Origin: Cepaea nemoralis
Lineage: Eukaryota > Mollusca > Gastropoda > Stylommatophora > Helicidae
Assembly (NCBI GenBank): GCA_014155875.1
Contig: JACEFZ010015007.1
Span: 169,738 to 233,737, forward strand
Length of the DNA: 64,000 nt
Direction: 5' to 3'
In this document: positions 34,041 through 45,240 of the stretch, piece after piece
How the letters are laid out: the number at the start of each line of letters is the position of its first letter
Position numbering within the stretch: the first letter of the stretch is position 1
Program-made: the position numbers and the translations under genes
Notes under the pieces: model-generated
Told to the model about the DNA's origin: nothing
Database searches by the model: none
What the model saw: the letters and a program-made list of their open reading frames with translations, nothing else

Positions 34041-34439
34041 TAATTCATCAATGTCAGTCATATATTTCAATTAAATTAGCTCCGGAACATTTGGTTCATG
34101 TAAAATTGATGGCCACTTCTCAAACAGAATGCAGCGGAGAGGAAAACTATGCGCATGTGAATATTTATTGCGTATACATCTCTTCTTGGATGTGGGAGTC
34201 AAGGTACAATCACCACATCGGTTTCACGTGGGCATGTTTATGAGTTGATTTCTCGCCAGCGCGACGGATTTCGTGCACTGTGTTGAGATTGGCCCTGTGT
34301 TATCTGTGGAAGGAAACTGGAGAGTTTAGAGATGCCCAGTTGTATTAAAGTGATCTTTTACACAAACCACATGCAAAGTTTATGATCACTTACAAAGGTC
34401 TCTTGACGGTATAATAACATGTCATCATCCAGTGAGGTC

Positions 34440-34740
34440 AGCATGTCCGAATGAATAAGAGCGCTAGTTCTGAACCTTTCGGTGCGCTGATGCCGAGGTA
34501 GCGGGTTCAACCCCTGCACAGATCAGTTGGACTAAAACTCGGACGTAAATTACAAACAATTACCTCAGAAGTCAGAGTGAGTTTGCCTGATGGCGAGGGA
34601 CACTTATTAGGAAATCTAATCGACACGTAAAATCAGTCAGGTGCACTCCCCAGACGTGACAACCACTGGAAGCAGTAGTTCGTGTATGGACTACGCTTGA
34701 GATCAAAGAGTGCGAGCGAGGGGGAAAAGTCATGATCTAA
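34440..34740 (+). mobile_element. SINE-like repeat with tRNA-like head
   Basis: The head at about 34455-34525 has GAATAAGAGCGCTAGTTCTG and the B-box-like GCGGGTTCAACCCC. The body differs from family 1. 34041-34439 holds nothing I recognise. Confidence 0.45.
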
Positions 34741-34829
34741 TAAACTGCCCTGTAACAGTTTTTTTCTGTTTGTTTTTTTTTTTGAAATTTATCTGTAGTT
34801 TCTGAGGAAAATGAAAAAAAAAAAAAAAA

Positions 34830-35160
34830 AAATACCACGGACAGACAGAGAAACCAATGAGCAAGTCCTACGAGAGGGAAATGGAAACCGTAAACTGATT
34901 AGAGAAATTAGACGTAGACAGTCAAATGTTTTTTGTTTTGTTTTTTGTTTGGCACGTTATGAGAAGGAATAAACTAGAGAACTTGGTGACAACTGGCAAG
35001 ATTGAGGGGAAAATAACAAAGGAAAGGCACAGTAGTAAATATCTGGATGGTTTGACCACATGGCATGGTCGGGACAAGAATACAGAGCTGATCCACGACT
35101 CTGGTGATCGTGTGAGATGGCAAAGCATGACCGCCAGCGCTTACTAAATGTACATGATGA
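34830..35160 (+). mobile_element. LINE ORF2 C-terminal fragment
   Basis: The plus strand reads TNEQVLREG-like, IREIRRRQSN, then (after a T-rich insertion) RNKLENLVTTGKIEGK and DGLTTWHG. It ends with a (GAT)n stretch at about 35155-35168. It is the same segment as at 23980, 28190 and 60400. Confidence 0.75.
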
Positions 35161-35169
35161 TGATGATAA

Positions 35170-35372
35170 TCCAGATGTCCTGCCTCTGTTAGGTTGTATA
35201 TTTTATCCAAGCCAGATGTCCTGTCTCTATTATCATGTGTAAATTATCTAAGTCCGATGTCCTGCCTCTATTATCATGTGTAAATTATCTAAGCCCGATG
35301 TCCTGTCTCTATTATCATGTGTAAATTATTTAAGCCCGATGTCCTGCCTCTATTATCATGTGTAAATTATCT
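35170..35372 (+). repeat. 41-bp tandem repeat
   Basis: Nearly five units containing GATGTCCTGCCTCTATTATC and ATGTGTAAATTATCTAAG. The unit length of 41 bp was counted from 35221 to 35262. Confidence 0.9.
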
Positions 35373-35599
35373 ATCACATTTGGATCCATCTACACCGCAG
35401 TTCCTCTTCTCCACCTACCCGCTATACTTCCCTCCATAATTATTTTGTCTGGACTTTCATTTTTTTCTTTCTTTCATGATCAAAATATCTACACTTTCGT
35501 TATTTTCATGTTCTTGATGAATATGTTTGTGTGTTCGTATTTCTTTGACTATTTTTAATATTGTGCTGCTAACTCAAAATGCCGGACTTTTGACAGAAT

Positions 35600-35800
35600 A
35601 AGTTTGCTGCATATCCTTTACAGAACGTAGCAGTCAACCCCAGCATTGTTTTTGGCTGTTCGTGATTCCTGGGCATGTTTACGTTCAGTAGTTTGCCATA
35701 GCTTTCTGAAAGACCGGCACCCAAACCATTTCATAAAAACCAAAGCGGTCTGCTGCCAAATCGCTTGCAGCTGTGTGGACAGAATAAACATACAAATATT
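35600..35800 (-). mobile_element. WQTTER-family repeat fragment
   Basis: The minus strand reads FMKWFGCRSFRKLWQTTER then ESRTAKNNAGVDCYVL. It is the homologue of 33532-33700 in the opposite orientation. The conserved frame suggests a coding fragment of a retroelement. Confidence 0.55.
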
Positions 35801-35809
35801 ATTCAAAGT

Positions 35810-36280
35810 AATTCCATCTCAGCATTTTGAAGACGGTTTCTATACTTTCAGCCTAGGCTTTGTGCATTGGAGAGATATAACTCCATCCCTGGTTCCCGCC
35901 ATGGGTTGTAGATATTATGTCTTTTTTTAAGCACGGTATAATAAATGATTGTCTGTCTAAACGGCTAGGTTCCAGTAGTATTTTGAGATGTAGTGTTCGT
36001 AATTTCGTAGTCGAAATGTACTTGTGCAGCAGTATCAACCCAATTGCATTACCTCTCTGGCATCATTTCTGTCACTCATTTTATTTGACACCCATCAAAC
36101 CTGGAGCGATGTGGCTTTGAAAACAAAACACAAATATCTACGTTGAGATGTTTGCACTCAGAATCTCAGGATCAACAGGAGATTTAAAGAAAACGTATTT
36201 TATATGATAAACAATTAACTGATGGATGTTTGTTTAGGTTAGAAACAAACTAGTTTTGCAGCTGCCCACTTGCTGCAAAA
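35810..36280. other. Unassigned sequence
   Basis: No convincing gene or repeat seen. Confidence 0.4.
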
Positions 36281-36294
36281 GGTTGGCCTTGTCG

Positions 36295-36610
<316 letters not shown>

Positions 36611-36769
36611 TTATTTTGGCTCATAGTTCTCACATTGGTAAATCTCGTGGCCCATCTTAACGTCCCATCTCAACAGCCCATTTCAGCTGTCCGTCTCAAC
36701 GGCCAGTCTCTGTGACTCATCTCAGTTGCCCGTCTCAGCGGCGCTGTCACTGGGTGCAAAAGTTGTCAG

Positions 36770-38265
36770 ACTTCACATCAACTCGCTGTGTTACATGAGG
36801 CTATCCATCAACACACTGTGTTACTTGAGATTTCCCATCAACACACTGTGTTACTTGAGTCTTCACATCAACACACTGTGTTACTTGAGGTTTCCCATCA
36901 ACACACTGTGTTACTTGAGATTTCCCATCAACACACTGTGTTACTTGAGTCTTCACATCAACACACTGTGTTACTTGAGATTTCCCATCAACACACTGTG
37001 TTACTTGAGATTTCCCATCAACACACTGTGTTACTTGAGTCTTCATATCAACACACTGTGTTACTTGAGTCTTCACATCAACACACTGTGTTACTTGAGA
37101 TTTCCCATCAACACACTGTGTTACTTGAGTCTTCACATCAACACACTGTGTTACTTGAGGTTTCCCATCAACACACTGTGTTATTTGAGATTTCCCATCA
37201 ACACACTGTGTTACTTGAGTCTTCATATCAACACACTGTGTTACTTGAGTCTTCACATCAACACACTGTGTTACTTGAGATTTCCCATCAACACACTGTG
37301 TTACTTGAGGTTTCACATCAACTCGCTGTGTTACTTGAGATTTCCCATCAACTCGCCGTAAAACTTGAGGTTTCACATCAACTCGCCGTGTTACTTGAGG
37401 TTTCACATCAACTCGCCGTGTTACTTGAGGTTTCACATCAACTCGCCGTGTTACTTGAGGTTTCACATCAATTAGCTGTGTTACTTGAGGCTTCACATCA
37501 ACTCGCCGTGTTACTCTAGGTTTCACATCAATTAGCTGTGTTACTTGAGGCTTCACATCAACTCGCCGTGTTACTTGAGGTTTCACATCAACTCGCCGTG
37601 TTACTTGAGGCTTCACATCAACTCGCCGTGTTACTTGAGGTTTCACATCAACTCGCCGTGTTACTTGAGGTTTCACATCAATTAGCTGTGTTACTTGAGG
37701 CTTCATATCAACTCGCCGTGTTACTTGAGGTTTCACATCAATTAGCTGTGTTACTTGAGGCTTCACATCAACTCGCCGTGTTACTTGAGGTTTCCCATCA
37801 ACTCGCCGTGTTACTTGAGGTTTCACATCAATTAGCTGTGTTACTTGAGGCTTCACATCAACTCGCCGTGTTACTTGAGGTTTCACATCAACTCGCCGTG
37901 ATACTTGAGGTTTCATATCAACTCGCTGTGTTACGTGAGGTTTCCCATCAATTAGCTGTGTTACTTGAGGCTTCACATCAACTCGCCGTGATACTTGAGG
38001 TTTCATATCAACTCGCCGTGTTACTTGAGGTTTCACATCAATTAGCTGTGTTACTTGAGGCTTCACATCAACTCGCCGTGATACTTGAGGTTTCATATCA
38101 ACTCGCCGTGTTACTTGAGGTTTCACATCAATTAGCTGTGTTACTTGAGGCTTCACATCAACTCGCCGTGTTACTTGAGGTTTCATATCAACTCGCTGTG
38201 TTACTTGAGGTTTCCCATCAACACACTGTGTTACTTGAGATTTCCCATCAACACACTGTGTTGGG
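36770..38265 (+). repeat. 30-bp minisatellite, about 50 units
   Basis: Units are 30 bp and contain TGTGTTACTTGAG(A/G/T)TTTC(A/C)CATCAAC. Variant heads ACACACTGTG (36810-37310 and 38221-38265), ACTCGCCGTG and ATTAGCTGTG (about 37320-38200) form separate blocks with alternation inside. Because 30 is a multiple of 3, the repeat is open on both strands, with decapeptides such as DVKPQVTRRV on the minus strand over 461 codons. There is no sign of a real gene start, domain or splice site. Confidence 0.95.
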
Positions 38266-38479
38266 ATTTATAGGATCATCTTATCGGAGGATTTCCACAA
38301 AGATGTTAATTTTCCCAGTATGCAGGTGTCTTCTATACCAGGGCCACGAATAGGTCCAGAGTTACAAGAACATGTCGAGCAAGGGATCAATCAAATGTAT
38401 ATTGACATGCTGCAAATAATTGTGGTTAACTCATGCAAGCTGCATCTAGCTGTAGATATTTTAAAAGCATTATTTAACA

Positions 38480-38705
38480 TCGGTATGCGATATCGCAGTG
38501 GCTAGTATGCTTACCTACCGTCCAGGTGGTTGTGTGTTCGCATCCCTATCGAGAGAGATGTGTATTTGTGTGTGTGTGTTTTTTTTTCTTGTTTCATTGA
38601 CCTTTCTGTGTTCCCATGTCGACCCAGTACACAATTGAAACCATGGAATTTCCTATGGAAATTAAATGCGATCTGCGTGATAATGGCCACATCACCCGCT
38701 AAACA
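38480..38705 (+). mobile_element. tRNA-derived SINE, family 1
   Basis: The head has a GCAGTGGCTAGTATGCTTAC A-box-like stretch and GGTTGTGTGTTCGCATCCC as B box. A short GT/T run follows, then the family 1 body (ATTGACC, GACCCAGTACACAATTG, ATGGCCACATCACCC). Confidence 0.75.
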
Positions 38706-38711
38706 CCATCG

Positions 38712-39400
38712 GTTTAGACATGTGGGACTATTCCCGTCTACTCAATACGCTCAAAACCATAGAAATGTGGGACTATTCCCGTGTATTCAATACTCTCAAA
38801 ACCATAGAAATGTGGGGCTATTCTTCATATACTCAATACGCTCAAAACCATTGAAATATGGAGATAATCCCGTCTACTCAGTAAGCTCAAAACCATAGAA
38901 ATGTGGGGCTATTCCAGTCTACTCAATACGCTCAAATCCATAGAAATGTGGGGCTATTCTCATATACTCAATACGCTCAAAGCTATAGAAATGTTGGGCT
39001 ATTCCCGTCTACTAATTTGTTCAAAACCATAGAAATGTAGGTCTATTCCCGTCTGCTCAATACGCTCAAAGTCATAAAAATGTGTGGCTATTCCCGTCTA
39101 CTCAATATGCTCAAAACTATAAAAATGTGGGGCTATTCCAGTCTACTCAATAAGCTCAAAACCATAGAAATGTGGGAATATTCCCGTCTACTCAATGCGG
39201 TCAAAACCATAAAAGTGTTGGGCTATTCCCGTCTACCCAATACACTCAAAACCATAGAAATGTGAGGCTGTTCCCTATTAGTCGATATGCGCAAAACCGT
39301 ATAAATGTAGGTTTATTCCTGTCTACTCAATACGGTCAAAACCATAGACATGTGGGGCTGTCCTCGATCACGCAATACGGTCAAAATCATAGAAAATGGT
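38712..39400 (+). repeat. 45-bp tandem repeat array
   Basis: About 15 imperfect units with CCATAGAAATGTGGGGCTAT, TCCCGTCTACTCAATACG and CTCAAAA. The 45-bp period keeps frames open. Divergence between units is high. Confidence 0.93.
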
Positions 39401-39690
39401 TTGTTACAGCGTTTTTCCCCCCACTTATCTCACCAGAGGATCTGGCCGACACTTAGTTCACCGAGAACAGGTCAGGCAACACATGATCAGACGCCAACTT
39501 GTACCATTATTAGTGGGACTCTTTTCGCATACTAGTGAAGACGAGGACCGAGAGAGTCCGAGGACCATGCGAGTCCCCCGAGTGCTGAGATGTAGGTTCT
39601 TGACTGAACTCAACTCTTGACACAACTTACCCACTGGTGAGATTCCAAGTTCGGTGTGAACAAATTCAGGTGCGCTTTCTTAAGGTATCT
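39401..39690. other. Unassigned sequence
   Basis: Non-repetitive, with no convincing gene. It lies between the 45-bp array and the open frame at 39696. Confidence 0.4.
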
Positions 39691-39695
39691 TTCCT

Positions 39696-40082
39696 TTACA
39701 CGATCTTTCCCTGTGTTCCCCTTAAGCTAACAGTAACGTGCATTTCCGAATCTTCACTGGTCATGTCACAAAGAACGTAAGCAGAAATAAAGAACAAGAC
39801 ACGTGTTTCCAGACCCTCGGTATTCAGCTTCCGTGTCCTGTATCTTCCGGCTAGCCACGAGTACTTAAACGATTCTGGAATATCCATAGCAATTTTCACG
39901 TTTTTGCTGTGTGAGACAGTTGGGGGGAAAATCGATTGCAACTTCTCGTTAAGCCGAATCTTGATACACTCTGACAGTATTTTCATACTGCGAGCATCAA
40001 TCGCAGCTGGACCAACTTCGGGTAAATAGGACAGTGCTCCCACTGAGACAGTATTTTGTCCCGATCGCTCAAGCAGAAACAT
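39696..40082 (-). CDS. Unrecognised 128-codon open frame
   Basis: I do not recognise this protein. It starts with ATG (MFLLERSGQNTV) just after an in-frame stop and ends at a TAA. The sequence is of normal complexity: mixed hydrophobic and charged residues, a segment LSECIKIRLNEKLQSIFPPT (about 54-73), and an aromatic patch ESFKYSWLAGRY (about 91-102). There is no signal peptide, clear membrane segment or repeat. It could be an exon of a host gene, a fragment of a mobile element, or a chance frame. It is the only frame in the window that is neither repetitive nor a known element. No splice site was identified with confidence. Confidence 0.4.
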   Translation of the reverse strand: MFLLERSGQNTVSVGALSYLPEVGPAAIDARSMKILSECIKIRLNEKLQSIFPPTVSHSKNVKIAMDIPESFKYSWLAGRYRTRKLNTEGLETRVLFFISAYVLCDMTSEDSEMHVTVSLRGTQGKIV

Positions 40083-40179
40083 TTTAAGTCAGCTTTTTGT
40101 AGATCGGGGTGTTATGTCTAGACTTCCTCAACGATATAATGTTACAACGGCGAGACATGTTTGAAGAGACAAATAGACA

Positions 40180-40184
40180 GAAAA

Positions 40185-40239
<55 letters not shown>

Positions 40240-40262
40240 GGCAGGCAGGCAGGCAGGCAGAT
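40180..40262. repeat. (CAGA)n and (GGCA)n microsatellite
   Basis: About 60 bp of CAGA followed by about 20 bp of GGCA. Degenerate ~28-bp phrases of the GGACGGATTAAT...CAAAAGGACGG type follow at 40265-40370 and again at 40595-40635. Confidence 0.93.
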
Positions 40263-40683
40263 TATTATATAAATAGACAGGTGAACGGATTAATGTACAA
40301 AAGGAGAGTTGAAGAATTAATTTACAACAGGACGGATGGACGGATTAATGTTCAAAAGGACGGGTTAACCGTGTCAAACACGTTAAGCGCCTAAGAACTA
40401 ATCAGTCAAATAAGGATTCAGATAAGTAGCCTTTGTGTTTTCATGTAGTGTTTTTCGTGTTGTTGTGTGTGTGTCTGTGTTAGTCTGTTTGTTCTGTGCT
40501 GACAAAGACTTTGGCCGCAACGTTCATTTTGTTTCTTGTAATCATGTTCTAGTAAAGCTCACAATCTACTTCTCGTTGTTTGGTGATTCATTTAAAAGGA
40601 CGGGTTGGCGGATTAATATACAAAAGGACGGGTGGTCTGATGGATAAATATGTCAGAGTACAATGTGAAAATGGGACTTGGGT

Positions 40684-40970
40684 GGGGGGGGGGGGGGAGT
40701 CGCAGTAGCGTAGTGTCTAGACGCTCGTCTCCCGGCCAAACGGTCATGGGTTCGATTCGCATCTGGACGATTTGGAATTTGTGTAATTGACCAGGTTGAC
40801 CCAGCCTAAAATGAGAACCAGATATGTTGTGGTAAGTAAACGAAGCCGGTGTGAGTCTGACCACATCACCCACAGAGTAATGATTGGTTTATAAATATGT
40901 GGATCCGGCACCATATACCTATTGAATCGTGGCTCGTGTAAAGGCGTCCTGTACATCTAACATCATCACA
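40684..40970 (+). mobile_element. tRNA-derived SINE, family 1
   Basis: A G-run (about 40685-40697) precedes the head, AGTAGCGTAGTGTCTAGACG with B-box-like GGGTTCGATTCGC. The body follows: TTGTGTAATTGACCAGG, CAGCCTAAAATGAGAACC, GACCACATCACCC, GAGTAATGATTGGT. This is the best preserved copy of the family here. Confidence 0.8.
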
Positions 40971-41269
40971 ACGGGAACTAGCTTTACATCTAACATCCTA
41001 ACAATGGGAACTTGCCTAGTGTTTTGCCTGATTTTCGTCTCTCCTTTCCATTTCTATATAAACTTTTCACGATATTGGATATAAGGTGCTAGTCTCATGT
41101 TGTTCATGTAAAATGAAACAAACAGGTATACGATCTTCTGCTAGCGAGGAGCAACAAATACAGGCACATCTGTTGTATCTCTCGCACCATCTTCATGCAC
41201 CTCAATGCTTCATTTTGCATTGTGATGACTTGCCACAGTCGTGATTTCTCTTATCTTACACGTTCAGAC

Positions 41270-43596
41270 TGTAGGGTGGTAAATATAATAAATTAGAATA
41301 AGGACAAGTTTCGCTAGGGGTATTCAGTATGAATGGGGTCTAAAACCCAAACACGCCCTCTATAGGAATTAATATATTGGCTCGTAACCCCCAAGTATTG
41401 AACAAGGCAGAAAAGGGTGCAAGTTCAACACTAACATAGAAGAAATGTTTTCCATAGAAGGCTGGGAGATCCGGGTAGTTCTACCACAGACACCCGAGTA
41501 CTAATCACTCTACCCAGAAGGTGTGTCTATGTGTAAGTTGCCCCGCCCCACATTTAATCTCCCACATATATATAAACAATGACAAGTATCCACTGTCATG
41601 CACCTCCCCAGTATTACACAACAGAGGGACAACAACCACTGTTAGACACAACACTGGATTACATGACAAAGGAAAACAGCCACGGTTAGACAAAAACAGT
41701 ACCATAACTCACTGTATCACATAACAGTAACCATAACTGGACTATAAACATCAATTTTGGAACACCAGGTTAACAATGAAGTAACTTCAAGGCTTTGTTA
41801 AACCAAACAAACAAACAATTGTATTGTGGAAACATTTGGGTTCTGGAAAACCCTGTTGGCTACAATATGGTGACATGGACATGAAAAATTATCATATTTC
41901 AGGCAATGCACACAAAGTATACAACCAAAACAGAAGTCCCCAAAAATATTTCCCCAAAAAAGGTTCACATCAAATACATGTGTCAAACACAAAACAAAGT
42001 AAATAATCCATACAAAGAAATAGATAAAGAAAATCTATCTAATCTGTCTCTAGAACTATCCTATGGGTCTGATGATGACTCCCTCTCCTTCAATATCCAC
42101 TAGAAAAAGTCTGGCCATAATCACACTCTCTATAATCCAGGAAAACAGCTGCTTTGCATATATCCACCTATTCAGAAAATTGGGGATTGCACACACACAC
42201 ACACAGAACTTTCACTTCTGGATCATATATCCATCGCGAAAAACATGTAGGAGTAATCCATATGAATCCAATGTGGATATACTGTAATCTCTCAAGTCAC
42301 AGTTGCTAAGTCACTGGGCTAGGAGCGTTCCAGGGTGATATAACAGACAGGTATAAATAAGTCTGAAGCATTCTGGCGTGGCGTGACACACAGGAGTCCA
42401 TGTGATTGATTTGATCAGGATCAGGCACAAACACTTTCAGTATCTCTTTGGATGAGGAGTGACATCACATAATCCATTAGAATTTCCTGACAGAACTAAC
42501 TTGAATTGGGCATGAATATTCCAGCCCCTTTCTCTGGGTTAAGATGTAGGTTATTCTTTCTTCAGTTGAATATACGACTTGATTGACCGGGAGTTGGTAT
42601 GGTGCTTGATTGTCCCTGTCTTGGATATGGTGGATGAGAAGATTCAAAGGAAGCTGGTAGTCCACAAAATCAGTTGGTTAAATCCATACTGGTAAATGAT
42701 GGTGAATTCCAGACTATCCCTGAGCCTCTGGAATATGACAGTTGAACGTGGAATTAGGCGGTGACTTTTAGAAGAGGTTATACTCTGTAATCCATCTAGG
42801 CCAGGCATGCCTCATGTCTTTGCAGACATTGAAAAGATTAACACCGTCTGTAAGTTCCCAGAGGTAGGGAATCCACTTCCGCATATTCAAAATCCGTTAC
42901 GTATCCAGGCATTGACATTCAGGTTCAAGGTGAGTAGCAGTAACCAGCACTCTTTGTAGAATATTAGAGGAGGCTGATATCCCAGTTTCCTGCCTCTAAA
43001 TCCAAACAAGTTGACTATAAATCCAGTGCCAAGCATGGTGACTAGGCCAATTCTCCACCGCCATCTCTAGCGCCTATGTAGAGTGAAGAAGAACAGGGTC
43101 GATATAGATTAGTAATACAACCCAAACATTGATAAGTGTATCATAATAAAATATATATTCCGTATAACAGTATATCATAATAAAACATATATTCTGATAT
43201 CAGTGTAAATAACAAAATAAACATTCCGATACCAGTGTATAATAATAAAAATAGAGGAAACAAAAGGGGAGAAGAAAGAAAGGTGACAATAGTTGCCTAG
43301 CACTTGTCGCCTACTGTAGAGTTTTGTCTCACTCCAAATGTGAGTGAGATATCTACTCAATAGGTACATTTCTTCGGGACTGATACTGGAGCTTCCTGGG
43401 AGGTTTTCTTCACCTCCTAAATATGCACACATCTTTTGATAGTACCGCTGTCACATCATGGAAAAAGTTCCTGAGACAATGTCCTCATGTACACAATTCA
43501 TAAATCTCCTTTCCATAGTTACAAACAGCATTATGTGACTACCACTGACAAATGGCAAAAAGGCTAGCTACCAATCAGTCATCTCCTCTTGCATCG

Positions 43597-43639
<43 letters not shown>

Positions 43640-44790
43640 GTGTTTGTCCCCAATGGGGGGGGGGGGGGAAGTTAAAAGATCTACTCCAACAGTAACATCA
43701 TGAATAGAATATACATATGATGAATAACAGAAAACCTTGTTGGTCTTTTACTAAACATGGTATGAACTCTCTAGTGGGTATTACCCAACATCTCAAAGTA
43801 AAAACACAAGAGCATGGTGTCATTTCCCACTCCCTTGAGATTATATATAGATATATCATACCAAATGACAATCTTATAACAGCATTTATTACAGCATTAA
43901 GCAGTAACAATCATGAGCATAAAAGGTAAAATACTCATAAAAGAGAAATCATGGGAATCTTTTCCCATACACTTGAGATTATGTATATCATACCACATGA
44001 AAATCCCATAACATCATTTATGAAAAAAGGACTACAAGACAATCCACCTCTGTATATTTACAACAATGTAAACAACAGATTAACTCCTAAGTGCATGAAA
44101 AAGTAAAGCGAGAATATATCTCTCTCTCTATCTAACAACCTATATTAAAGTTGTACACAAATGTGAGATAGTAATATTTCTCCATCATAAGAGCAGAAAT
44201 ACAAAATAAGCACTCAGGAAAAAAAAACACTTTATAACACAGAGACCAGTTGTGAAAAATAAGTATTTAGGAATAAAGTAAGTTCACAAAATCATCTCAG
44301 AAGAATGACTCATAGCAAGATTATATTGTAAGCTTTATGAAGGCTGACTGGACAAAATGGCTATGTCCAGGCTGTGTGACGTAAACCAACATTTCAATGA
44401 AAGCGATTCTCCTAATTTTCACACACACAACTTCAATCATGATATTAGTTGCCTCAAAGCATTTATCCTAATACATAACATGATATGTTGTATATAATAT
44501 AATGCTCACCTAAAACGCAGAGAATACGTAGCTAATAATTAACCCATTAACAATGGGTCACCCGCTAACATTGGAGAAACATGGCGATTGACCAGACCGC
44601 TTTGTCTACCAAGCCTTTGTCTAGATTAAGCCTGTGTTTCCGGGGCGCGGCCAATCATTTGCCTTAAAACGAAACGAAATTTCGTTTTGTTAATTTTCCC
44701 GTCGAATTTTTAATAGCCTCGTGCCTGCAGGTAGCGCATCCTAGCAACATCTGCTGGAAAAGACTGCGAGATGATGACATATATGTCACA
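41270..44790 (-). repeat. 3' LTR of the LARD-like element
   Basis: Almost identical to 47597-51174, roughly 98 percent by eye over the parts compared. It has a (CAT)n run at about 43596-43639 and a G-run at about 43656. A TATATATA on the minus strand near 41566 could be the promoter, leaving a short R-U5. No coding frame is convincing. Confidence 0.9.
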
Positions 44791-44893
44791 AGTCTCCCAC
44801 CTAGACAGGTCTATCCCATAGGAAGAACTGCTACAGTCATCCACAGTCTTCCACCTTCTTAATCTGATGCATTTGGTCTTCCAGGTCCTCCAA

Positions 44894-45017
44894 TTATGCT
44901 TTACATTTAATCACTATTGTAGAATAATCTCTCAGTGCCACATTCATTTTTCTACTTGCCAAGACAACTGGACATAACATTGAGGGTTCATCTAGCTTCG
45001 CTTGAAGAAGTGTAACT
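44894..45017 (-). pseudogene. RNase H remnant
   Basis: The minus strand reads VTLLQAKLDEPSM...CPVVLASRKMN...RDYST, then a stop. This matches the gypsy RNase H pattern LLQ...PV.YASRKL...RNYST. It lies 3' of the RT-like piece, as expected for a gypsy element. Confidence 0.55.
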
Positions 45018-45060
45018 CTCTCTCTCCACTGTTGTCAGCATTCCATTGAAATGAGTGTAC

Positions 45061-45240
45061 TTATGAGATTCTCATATGAGGTAATTGGTTCCACTGCAAT
45101 CGAACCAATTTCTCCAAGACGTTTGAACGAAGATATAAAGCTTCGACAACCGTTTCATTAGCAATAAGAATATCATCCTTAAAATATGCTAACAGCAGGA
45201 TCTCCTCTTTCAAATCAGTCATATTGGCATACTGAACTGG
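45061..45240 (-). pseudogene. RT catalytic-box remnant
   Basis: A 59-codon stretch on the minus strand contains AYFKDDILIANET, resembling the YxDD box of reverse transcriptase. It is followed by a stop at 45061-45063. The distance to the RNase H remnant is too short, so a deletion is likely. Confidence 0.4.

Noticed and set aside
36801..38186. 461-codon minus-strand repeat protein
   Set aside because: Fully explained by a 30-bp tandem repeat lacking stop codons. Kept as a finding but not called as a gene.
36770..39400. CRISPR-like regular arrays
   Set aside because: Units are contiguous without unique spacers, there are no cas genes, and the context is a metazoan genome.
40700..40780. True tRNA genes at this and similar sites (28840, 38490, 54620, 56620)
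   Set aside because: A- and B-box-like words are present, but cloverleaf pairing is not evident and each is followed by a SINE body.
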